Positions 1-4,919 of a stretch of 11,760 bases of DNA are shown piece after piece. The number at the start of each line of letters is the position of its first letter. Within the stretch, counting starts at the first letter, position 1. A program made the translations under genes and the position numbers. The notes beneath the pieces were generated by a model. That model was given only the letters and a program-made list of their open reading frames with translations, did no database searches and had not been told where the DNA came from. Source of the DNA: an uncultured Muribaculum sp. (GTDB lineage: Bacteria > Bacteroidota > Bacteroidia > Bacteroidales > Muribaculaceae); contig CAJTSJ010000050.1 of assembly GCA_910578785.1 (NCBI GenBank), positions 1-11,760 of the forward strand. Reading direction: 5' to 3'.

Positions 1-49
1 TACTTCATAAAAGCACCCCAAAAGTTTTTTGTCTAACTTTTGGGGTGCA
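1..49 (-). mobile_element. End of an insertion sequence (IS3-like), rest outside window
   Basis: Read on the minus strand from position 49, the sequence starts TGCACCCCAAAAGTTAGACA, which I recognise as the style of terminal repeat in IS3-family (IS150-like) elements with TG...CA ends. It continues into a perfect 14-bp inverted repeat (13-26 with 35-48, 8-nt loop), so the tip can fold into a hairpin. Just inside it, an ATG at 8-6 on the minus strand (ATG AAG TA..) could begin the first transposase frame, which leaves the window. The element therefore lies to the left, with its right boundary at about 49. The IS family is from memory of end sequences and not from a search; the transposase itself is not visible. 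Confidence 0.55.
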
Positions 50-331
50 GTTCATTTTCCAGAACTCCTTAAACGGAAGCGTTGCCCCCTTGGCGCTCTT
101 CGGATGTGAGACGTATTTCAACACCGCCTTATCGGAAATGAATATGTGGTCTGACTTCAAATTCACTCCACGCCTCCTTGAATCTTGAAATATCGGGAAC
201 GGTATGTTGGACAATAAGTGCGCTTTTCCTCGCGGTTTGCCATCCGACAGGACCCCATTGACAAACCGCTGAAGTTGCTCTTGCCGCCTTCTTCCAATAG
301 ACGAACCATAAATGAATGATTCTTCTCCCAT
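5..331 (-). CDS. Possible phage-type nuclease-domain protein, C-terminus replaced by IS sequence
   Basis: The open frame encodes 108 residues, but only about 94 (down to ...FKEFWKM) belong to the gene. The tail NCTPKVRQKTFGVLL is encoded by the insertion-sequence end at 49-5, so the gene is truncated by the insertion. The start ATG at 331 lies 6 nt after the stop of the ParB-like gene and overlaps an AGGAG run, so the two were probably co-transcribed. The conserved-looking part is DHIFISDKAVLKYVSHPKS (about residues 61-79) followed by KGATLPFKEF. This resembles, from memory, the C-terminal Barnase/EndoU/ColicinE5/RelE-like nuclease domains of phage structural or morphogenesis proteins in Bacteroidota. 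That assignment is tentative; the coding status is better supported than the function. Interruption probably inactivates it. Confidence 0.45.
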   Translation of the reverse strand: MGEESFIYGSSIGRRRQEQLQRFVNGVLSDGKPRGKAHLLSNIPFPIFQDSRRRGVNLKSDHIFISDKAVLKYVSHPKSAKGATLPFKEFWKMNCTPKVRQKTFGVLL

Positions 332-337
332 TCTCCT

Positions 338-970
338 TTACTCCACTCGTTCAACCTGGCCGTCGAATACTTCTCCTTTGAGGAACTTGTCGTATGGGTC
401 GTAGCCGAAACGACGGCAGAAATCAGCCTTTGCCTCCCATGTGTCGAAAGATAGCATGACATAAGCGTCCATGTCCTGCGCCTGCTTCTGCGCGGCGTCC
501 TTGACCTGTTGCTTTACTTCTTTCATGTGGGCGGTCTTTGCGGCGCGCTCCATCTGACGCCGGGCTTTCTCGGCTTCATTCCGGGCGTTGACCTCCGACA
601 TCATCGAATCAAGTTCACCGGCGATGTTGTTTTCCTCTTCCGTCTGGAGCAGGAAGTCACAGCCTATCATATTGAGGTCGGCATCGGTCAGGCCGGCATC
701 CTTGTAGTCTATCTCCGGCACAATCTCACGCAGGGCATCGTAGTCCCATGTCCCTTGTGCATTGGGGTTGTTGGCGAGGATATTCAGCTCCTTTTCCGAC
801 TTCTCGTCCATATCAACCACATCGACGCGGATGCGGTAGTCGTTCTCCTTGGTATCGGGGTTGTACTTCTGAAGCTCGTCCATGACGGAGAGGCGCTGGT
901 GTCCGCTCACTACAGTGAAGCCGGTGCGTTTGTTCACGACTATGCCTCCCACAAGCCCAAACTTCTTGAT
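338..970 (-). CDS. ParB/Srx-like domain protein, 5' end missing
   Basis: About 210 residues of a ParB-like nuclease/partition-domain protein of the kind carried by phages and integrative elements. The N-terminal part shows the typical block FGLVGGIVVNKRTG followed by the catalytic/nucleotide-binding style motif VVSGHQRL, then RIRVDVVDMDEKSEKELNIL and a region with NNPNAQGTWDYDAL and AGLTDADLNMIG. The last ~100 residues are charged and helical (EAEKARRQMERAAK, KQQVKDAAQKQAQD), probably a coiled coil, ending VFDGQVERVE. The frame stays open to 1312, but upstream of about 970 it is antisense to another gene, and the usual N-terminal strand before FGLV is absent with no convincing start codon. 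I infer that the 5' end was lost at a rearrangement junction. The downstream neighbour starts 6 nt after the stop. Confidence 0.65.
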   Translation of the reverse strand: MKKFGLVGGIVVNKRTGFTVVSGHQRLSVMDELQKYNPDTKENDYRIRVDVVDMDEKSEKELNILANNPNAQGTWDYDALREIVPEIDYKDAGLTDADLNMIGCDFLLQTEEENNIAGELDSMMSEVNARNEAEKARRQMERAAKTAHMKEVKQQVKDAAQKQAQDMDAYVMLSFDTWEAKADFCRRFGYDPYDKFLKGEVFDGQVERVE

Positions 971-973
971 TCT

Positions 974-1276
974 GAGAAACGTGAGAGCCTTGACCGAAAG
1001 GAGCGCCAGTTTTGGGAGGATACATTTGACCGTGCCACTCCCGGCGACTGGCGCGGCATACTCTACGTGCTGAAGCGCAAACTCGAATATGACATGGGAT
1101 TCATGCGAGGCTTCGCCGACCACGCCGGACGCGAACATGACGCCGACCGCATGCAGATGTGCTGCAACCTGATTGACCGTGCCACCGCCGACATCAACCC
1201 TGACGACCGCGCCCGCAAAATGCTGAGTCTTCTTTTCAAAATCCTCGAACAAGACATCACCAACTGGAGCGACTAA
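974..1276 (+). pseudogene. 3' fragment of an unknown helical protein of mobile-element type
   Basis: The plus frame is open from 509, but 509 to about 960 is the shadow of the ParB-like gene on the other strand. From about 974 the translation becomes protein-like: RESLDRKERQFWEDTF, TPGDWRGILYVLKRKLEYD, FMRGFADHAGREHDADRMQ, CCNLIDRATADINPDDRARK, ending EQDITNWSD. It is rich in charged helices with regularly spaced Asp/Arg/His, a style seen in unnamed phage and element proteins of Bacteroidota. I do not recognise a named family. No start codon stands near the junction (the first ATG inside the fragment is at about 1091), so the 5' part is probably missing. It diverges head to head from the ParB-like remnant. 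Confidence 0.5.
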
Positions 1277-1497
1277 AGGAGGTCTAAGAATTGTTGAATT
1301 CTCCAAATGCATTTATGCAAGCCCCCCGAGGGAGGCTGATGCTTCTCTCGGTGGCGTTGGGTTTTAGTCTACCGACCCAATAAACCTGTCGGAGAGGATA
1401 AAAAGACACCGCAGAGCCGAGCCGAAGCTTCAGCTATGCGGTGTCCCTCTCTCCTCAGTCACAAAGACATGACTAATATTTCATTTGGAAAAATATT
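1277..1497. other. Non-coding, structured intergenic stretch
   Basis: No credible gene on either strand. It holds a GC-rich hairpin at 1319-1337 (AGCCCCCCGAGGGAGGCT, one mismatch, CGAG loop) shortly after the stop of the plus-strand fragment, a possible 6-bp stem CGGTGG/CTACCG at about 1349-1374, the terminator annotated separately at 1400-1445, and a 5-bp stem-loop AGTCA/TGACT at 1457-1474. The hairpins may simply end transcripts converging here. Confidence 0.4.
1400..1445 (-). terminator. Rho-independent terminator, minus strand
   Basis: On the minus strand a 9-bp perfect stem GACACCGCA (1445-1437) / TGCGGTGTC (1413-1405), with a further GAAGC/GCTTC self-complementary loop inside, is followed directly by five T (1404-1400). 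It lies 52 nt after the stop of the small membrane protein gene at 1498 and would end that transcript. Confidence 0.65.
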
Positions 1498-1743
1498 TTA
1501 CCACCAATTGAATTTTTTCTTTTCCTTATTGTAGTCCAGAAAGTCAGGTTCCGTTTTGCTCCTGATGAAAAACTCTTTGGTCTTACCCCTCGCTATATAT
1601 ACGAACAAGGCTAAGGAATATTGAAACAGCACAACCACAAACATTAGAACCCACAAGACGAAGTTGAACCCTACCCAAAGGAGACATATTCCTATCAGCC
1701 CCCACAAAAGAATATCCGGGAAATGTGTCGTGAAACAAAGCAT
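1498..1743 (-). CDS. Small hypothetical inner-membrane protein
   Basis: Encodes 81 residues from ATG 1743; a TTG at 1752 in the same frame would add three residues, but the ATG is the simpler choice. A hydrophobic stretch of roughly 40 residues (ILLWGLIGICLLWVGF to YSLALFVYIA, about residues 11-51) is long enough for two membrane-spanning helices. It is followed by a basic, charged tail, RGKTKEFFIRSK, and ends KKKFNWW. I recognise no family. It starts 22 nt after the stop of the XRE relic upstream and is followed by a good terminator, which supports a real gene in a short transcript. Small membrane proteins of this kind are common in mobile elements, but no function can be read from the sequence. 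Confidence 0.45.
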   Translation of the reverse strand: MLCFTTHFPDILLWGLIGICLLWVGFNFVLWVLMFVVVLFQYSLALFVYIARGKTKEFFIRSKTEPDFLDYNKEKKKFNWW

Positions 1744-1764
1744 GTCATTCAAAATTAATAAATC

Positions 1765-1930
1765 TTAAGTTCCGCGCCGATAGCCGAGAGGCATCTCCCC
1801 TACCACATCGACACTCTTGCACCTGCACTTTTCAATGCGGGACAGGTTAGGGCGAGTTATGTCCATCATTGCCACCACGTCTTTCTGTGTGTCACCGAGT
1901 CGGCAATTATAGCTCCCAACCGGACACTAA
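1765..1930 (-). pseudogene. Relic of an XRE-family HTH regulator (frameshifted)
   Basis: On the minus strand one frame reads RLGDTQKDVVAMMDITRP then NLSRIEKCRCKSVDVVGE, ending at TAA 1767-1765. TQKDVVAMMDITRPNLSRIE is a clear XRE/Cro-type helix-turn-helix core. The frame has a TAG just upstream (about 1919) and no start codon. The neighbouring frame reads SVRLGAIIADSVTHRK over the preceding codons, which looks like the missing first helix, so a small frameshift probably split the gene. The C-terminal end after the HTH is short and cysteine-rich and does not resemble the usual tail. It was probably a second regulator of the same minus-strand module. Confidence that this is an HTH remnant is fair; that it is non-functional is inferred from the missing start. 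Confidence 0.5.
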
Positions 1931-1998
1931 GGTCTGTTGTTAAACTTTATTCTCTCATTGTCGACATATTCAAAAGTTTCTTTCTTTAGATTCCAATC

Positions 1999-2052
1999 CT
2001 ATGATATGAGCCACCACTCCGGGAGGGTGAGGTCGATAAGTATTTCCGCCAT
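1999..2052 (-). CDS. Possible 17-codon micro-ORF
   Basis: An ATG one base after the regulator's final TAG opens MAEILIDLTLPEWWLIS and a TAG stop. The stop-start arrangement (TAGCATG) would allow re-initiation. It could equally be a chance frame or a leftover of a former C-terminal extension. Low confidence. Confidence 0.18.
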   Translation of the reverse strand: MAEILIDLTLPEWWLIS

Positions 2053-2053
2053 G

Positions 2054-2311
2054 CTATTCAATCTCTATTCGTTTTCCCAGCGCGCCCGCCACGAGCGACA
2101 GTATGTCGATGGTGATGTTGTAGCGCCCGGACTCTATGCGCACGAGGTGCTAATGCGAGATTCCGCATTTCTCGGCCAAATCTCGCCCGCTCAGGCCCTG
2201 CCTTTCGCGTTCTGCCCTGAGCAACGCGCCTACGCGCCTGCGCTCTTCAACCCTGCGCGCGTTCTCTTCGGCCGTGCGCAGGGGTTTTTCATTGTTCATG
2301 TTGTCGGTCAT
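2054..2311 (-). pseudogene. XRE-family HTH regulator with in-frame amber codon
   Basis: From ATG 2311 the minus strand reads MTDNMNNEKPLRTAEENA, a basic linker (RRVEERRRVGALLRAER) and the HTH core RQGLSGRDLAEKCGISH. It then meets TAG at 2152-2150 and resumes in the same frame, HLVRIESGRYNITIDIL, then SLVAGALGKRIEIE, ending with TAG 2056-2054. The two halves fit one XRE/Cro-type DNA-binding domain of 85 codons, with the stop sitting exactly in the recognition-helix region where Ser or Gln is usual (GISHxHLVRIE). A single TCG-to-TAG change would explain it. The ATG lies 1 nt after the stop of the 63-aa gene, so both belong to one operon. It was presumably the autoregulator of that operon. It is probably inactive unless the amber codon is suppressed; its own terminator codon is also TAG, which argues against TAG recoding. 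Confidence 0.65.
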
Positions 2312-2312
2312 G

Positions 2313-2504
2313 TTATTCTACTGTTTTGCCGTCGAAAGCGACGGTGGTGTGATGGTTCTTGGCTGTGTACTTGCAGAGCACTTCTGCGCAGTCGGCGTAC
2401 CCGTTGCCGTGGCGGTTGGCTTCGAGAGGTTCAATGCCGAACTCTACGGATTCGATGGGGCTTGTCTTGGAGGACTTGGCGATGCGAAGAAGGGTCTGCT
2501 TCAT
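2313..2504 (-). CDS. Small hypothetical protein upstream of XRE regulator
   Basis: A 63-residue protein from ATG 2504 to TAA 2313, starting MKQTLLRIAKSSKTSPIESV and containing VEFGIEPLEANRHGNGYADC and HHTTVAFDGKTVE. It has no membrane segment or signal peptide. I do not know a named family, although proteins of this type seem to occur beside HTH regulators in Bacteroidales elements. Evidence that it is real: an excellent promoter at 2557-2587, a leader of about 45 nt, and a stop codon one base before the start of the XRE gene. In a small-protein/HTH pair it could be a toxin-like or regulatory partner, but it shows no RelE, HigB or HipA features, so no function is claimed. Confidence 0.55.
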   Translation of the reverse strand: MKQTLLRIAKSSKTSPIESVEFGIEPLEANRHGNGYADCAEVLCKYTAKNHHTTVAFDGKTVE

Positions 2505-2518
2505 CTTGTATGTTTAAT

Positions 2519-2532
2519 GACCGGAACCGGTC
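2519..2532. promoter_or_regulatory. Palindromic operator candidate GACCGG-AA-CCGGTC
   Basis: A perfect 6-bp inverted repeat with a 2-nt spacer lies between the -7 box (2557-2564) and the start codon (2504) of the operon that encodes an XRE regulator. Site size and position fit an autoregulatory operator downstream of the transcription start. It could alternatively be a leader hairpin. Confidence 0.45.
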
Positions 2533-2556
2533 GGTTAGTTGTTTTTTATTACGACA

Positions 2557-2587
2557 CAAAGGTATGCATTATTTTTATTGGCACAAA
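2557..2587 (-). promoter_or_regulatory. Bacteroidota promoter of the 63-aa/XRE operon
   Basis: Minus strand: -33 TTTG (2587-2584), 19-nt spacer, -7 TACCTTTG (2564-2557). This is a full match to the TTTG-N19-21-TAnnTTTG consensus of the primary sigma factor in Bacteroidota. Transcription would start near 2550. Confidence 0.7.
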
Positions 2588-2664
2588 TGCTAATGCTATT
2601 TTTTACAAAAAATATATAAAACGCGATTAATTTCGGTGTTTTTAGGTTTAAAACTCGTGTCAGA

Positions 2665-2717
2665 CCAAAGAAAAAAGCCGTCGATTGGTCAACATTGCAA
2701 GCTGATTATCAACGGCT
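2665..2717 (-). terminator. Terminator of the tRNA-Gly transcript
   Basis: On the minus strand a 10-bp stem AGCCGTTGAT (2717-2708) / ATCGACGGCT (2685-2676), with one G-T pair and a 22-nt loop, is followed by TTTTTTCTTTGG. It begins 10 nt after the tRNA 3' end. Confidence 0.65.
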
Positions 2718-2726
2718 CTCGAGATG

Positions 2727-2799
2727 AGCGACAAACGGGGCTCGAACCCGCGACCCTCAGCTTGGGAAGCTGATGCTCTACCAACTGAGCTACTGTCGC
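2727..2799 (-). tRNA. tRNA-Gly, anticodon CCC
   Basis: On the minus strand the cloverleaf is complete over 73 nt: acceptor GCGACAG paired with TTGTCGC (one G-T), D arm GCTC/GAGC with loop AGTTGGTA, anticodon stem TCAGC/GCTGA with loop TTCCCAA (anticodon CCC, reading GGG glycine codons), 5-nt variable loop, and T arm GCGGG/CCCGT with TTCGAGC. The discriminator base is T and the terminal CCA is not encoded (the next bases are CA T). It has its own promoter and terminator. Its 3' end faces the worn mobile region, the usual arrangement when a tRNA gene has served as an integration site. Confidence 0.93.
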
Positions 2800-2814
2800 A
2801 GTTGATTGATGGCG

Positions 2815-2846
2815 CAAAGGTAGCATATTTATTTGTGGATTGCAAC
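2815..2846 (-). promoter_or_regulatory. Promoter of tRNA-Gly
   Basis: Minus strand: TTG (2845-2843) in the -33 position, a 20-nt gap, and -7 TACCTTTG (2822-2815), 15 nt before the mature tRNA 5' end. Confidence 0.6.
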
Positions 2847-2895
2847 TATTATTTGATTCTATCTGTCGTAAAAGACATTATTGACAAAAAAACGC

Positions 2896-2903
2896 TATCT
2901 TTG
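2896..2903 (+). promoter_or_regulatory. -7 box of the lipoprotein/beta-barrel operon
   Basis: TATCTTTG matches TAnnTTTG and lies 17 nt before the ATG at 2921, so the leader would be only about 10 nt. No good -33 TTTG is seen at the right distance; an activator may be needed. It diverges from the tRNA promoter. Confidence 0.45.
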
Positions 2904-2920
2904 TGCAAATTTTAAACAGA

Positions 2921-4075
2921 ATGAAATTATTGTTAGCCAATTCCTCCGCAGTTTTGCTGTATGTCTTTTCGGCCGTATCGGCACTTTTCATGTCGTCATG
3001 CGAAGGCGAGCCTCTTAACGCCGAATGCGATATAGTGACAGCTTCCCTGTCAGGCAACGTACTCATCAGAGAGCCTATAATCGAGAATGACAAGGTAACC
3101 TTTATAGTAAAAAACGGCACTGACCGCTCGGCACTCGCGCCGGAATTTACAATCACTCCAGGTGCCACAATTGAACCGCCAAGCGGTACGGTAAGGGACT
3201 TTACTATGCCTCAGACATATATAGTCACCTCGGAAGACCGCAAATGGCATAAGGAGTACACCGTATCGGCTTCTTATATTACCATTTCTTTGCAATACGA
3301 CTTTGAACATGTGCGCCTTGAAGAGACCAACAATTCAAAGTTCGAAGTGTTCTACGAAGTCGGTATCGACGGAAAGGAGACCCTCACATGGGCAAGCGGC
3401 AATGCCGGATTTGCATTAACGGGAATGGCTATAGGAAAGCCGACCGACGTATTCCCGACGTATCAGATTTCAGACGGTAAATCCGGAAGGGCCGTGGCAA
3501 TGACCACCCGGCTTACAGGCCCGTTCGGAGCAATGGTCAATAAGCCTATCGCATCCGGAAGCCTGTTCCTCGGGCAGTTTGATCTGGCAACAGCTCTTAG
3601 CAAGCCTCTTGAAGCCACTCGCTTCGGAATTCCGTTCAGTCGTGTTCCGCTTTATATTAAAGGCCAATTCAAGTATATTCCAGGCGAAACCTATATGGAA
3701 CTTGATAAGAGCGAGGCCACTAAGCTCCGTCCGGTAGAAGGCAAGACTGACGAATGCAACATCTATGCCGTATTTTTCGAGACTACACCCGGAATGGAGT
3801 ACCTTGACGGAACAAACGTGATGGCCGAGTACAATCAGAACATCGTAGCCATCGCCGCGTTAACTCCTGAAGAGCGCACCGCCACTTCCGACTGGAGGGC
3901 ATTTGACCTACCGTTCAAATATCGTCCCGGCAAAACTGTCGATATGGAAAAACTGGCCAACGGCGACTACAGCATAACCATCTGTTTTGCTTCAAGTATA
4001 GACGGCGACTTTTTCTGCGGTGCACCCGGAAGTACTCTTATCGTGGATGAGGTCGAGCTCATCTGTTACGAATAA
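2921..4075 (+). CDS. PCMD-domain surface lipoprotein
   Basis: A 384-residue exported lipoprotein. ATG 2921 is preferred over a GTG at 2903 because it puts a normal signal peptide at the N-terminus and because GTG 2903 overlaps the -7 box. The lipobox is FMSSC with Cys27, followed by acidic residues (EGE), which in Bacteroidota can favour surface export. Residues about 35-118 form a small beta-sandwich-like domain (VTFIVKNGTDRSALAPEFTI, ATIEPPSGT, YIVTSEDRKWHKEYTVSA) of the DUF5018 style. From about residue 120 to the end (YDFEHVRLEE ... STLIVDEVELICYE) it matches my memory of the PCMD domain (putative carbohydrate metabolism domain), a jelly-roll-like fold. The ligand is unknown. The beta-barrel gene 29 nt downstream is probably co-transcribed, suggesting a joint envelope role, perhaps in glycan binding or processing; that role is inference. 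Confidence 0.75.
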   Translation: MKLLLANSSAVLLYVFSAVSALFMSSCEGEPLNAECDIVTASLSGNVLIREPIIENDKVTFIVKNGTDRSALAPEFTITPGATIEPPSGTVRDFTMPQTYIVTSEDRKWHKEYTVSASYITISLQYDFEHVRLEETNNSKFEVFYEVGIDGKETLTWASGNAGFALTGMAIGKPTDVFPTYQISDGKSGRAVAMTTRLTGPFGAMVNKPIASGSLFLGQFDLATALSKPLEATRFGIPFSRVPLYIKGQFKYIPGETYMELDKSEATKLRPVEGKTDECNIYAVFFETTPGMEYLDGTNVMAEYNQNIVAIAALTPEERTATSDWRAFDLPFKYRPGKTVDMEKLANGDYSITICFASSIDGDFFCGAPGSTLIVDEVELICYE

Positions 4076-4104
4076 TTTACCCCTATTTTAAACCGAACAC
4101 TATA

Positions 4105-4887
4105 ATGAGACTGCATAAATACATCCTGTCCTGCGTTTTGATATGCGCCACGGCATTTACATCAAACGCACAGTCTGATACGACGGACGGCATACTAAAA
4201 TCGGCCACAATGGGCCTCGAATATGAAATCAACGCCGGAATAAACATCGGAGGAAGCGCTCCGATTCCTATACCCGGTGAGATCCGCGATATTCTGCACT
4301 ATGGGCCGGGACTTAACCTGTCAATCGGCGCATCGATCACAAAGTGGATTTCCAACGACAAAAAATGGGGAGTATCGATAATGCCACGTTTTGACACAAA
4401 AGGGATGCAGACAAAAGCCCAAACAAAAAACTACGGCATGGCCATAATCCGAGACGGGAATGAAGTAAGCGGCAACTGGACCGGAAAAGTAAGCACTAAA
4501 TACCGTGCCGGTACATTTACACTTCCCATCGTGGCCGTGTATAGAATCAACAGCAGATGGAAGGTAAACGCAGGTCCGTATGTAAGCGCAGTCTTCAATA
4601 AGGAGTTCAGCGGATATGTCTATGACGGTTATCTGCGTGAAGGCAATCCCACCGGCAATAAGGTGGTGTTTGAAGGCGACTCTCAGGCTCCGTATGACTT
4701 TTCCGATGAACTGCGCACATTCCAGTGGGGACTTCAGGCCGGCGCGTCGTGGCGTGCATTCAATCATCTGTGCGTGCAGGCCAATCTGTCGTGGGGTCTT
4801 AACGACATCTTCAAGTCGTCGTTCAAGACCGTGACATTCCCGCTCTATCCTATTTATCTCAACTTAGGATTCGGCTACGCATTTTAA
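4105..4887 (+). CDS. Outer-membrane beta-barrel protein (porin-like family)
   Basis: A 260-residue protein with a signal peptide (MRLHKYILSCVLICATAFTS, cleavage likely after NA at residue 22, mature end QSDTT). The mature part consists of alternating amphipathic strands (YEINAGINIGG, GPGLNLSIGASITKW, WGVSIMPRFDTKGM, AGTFTLPIVAVYRI, WKVNAGPYVSAVF, FQWGLQAGASWRAF) and ends in a final strand, YLNLGFGYAF, with C-terminal Phe, the signal used for barrel insertion by BAM. This fits the small outer-membrane beta-barrel families common in Bacteroidota (about 200-270 residues, 8-10 strands). It has no plug or TonB box, so it is not a SusC-type transporter. It follows the PCMD lipoprotein by 29 nt and is probably its partner in one operon. 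Substrate or function is unknown. Confidence 0.78.
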   Translation: MRLHKYILSCVLICATAFTSNAQSDTTDGILKSATMGLEYEINAGINIGGSAPIPIPGEIRDILHYGPGLNLSIGASITKWISNDKKWGVSIMPRFDTKGMQTKAQTKNYGMAIIRDGNEVSGNWTGKVSTKYRAGTFTLPIVAVYRINSRWKVNAGPYVSAVFNKEFSGYVYDGYLREGNPTGNKVVFEGDSQAPYDFSDELRTFQWGLQAGASWRAFNHLCVQANLSWGLNDIFKSSFKTVTFPLYPIYLNLGFGYAF

Positions 4888-4899
4888 TCAACCGGGCAT

Positions 4900-4919
4900 A
4901 ACGGCCCATGGGGGCCGTT
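4900..4919. terminator. Hairpin between convergent genes, possible bidirectional terminator
   Basis: An 8-bp perfect stem AACGGCCC (4900-4907) / GGGCCGTT (4912-4919) with a 4-nt loop lies just after the beta-barrel stop and ends at the stop of the opposing FAD-dehydrogenase gene. There is no T-tract on either side, so termination strength is uncertain. Confidence 0.45.

Noticed and set aside
509..960. First part of the long plus-strand frame 509-1276
   Set aside because: It is antisense to the ParB-like gene, whose motifs on the minus strand are clear; the plus translation is low-complexity and hydrophobic without motifs.
971..1312. N-terminal part of the long minus-strand frame 338-1312
   Set aside because: Antisense of the helical plus-strand fragment; Val/Ala/His-rich without family features.
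2054..2311. TAG-to-Gln recoding of this region as a general code change
   Set aside because: The same gene also ends in TAG, so general reassignment is unlikely; partial suppression is not excluded.
1937..2630. Two plus-strand frames of 218 and 118 residues
   Set aside because: Shadows of the minus-strand XRE/63-aa operon; the minus strand carries HTH motifs and a consensus promoter, while the plus frames are Arg/Cys-rich without motifs.
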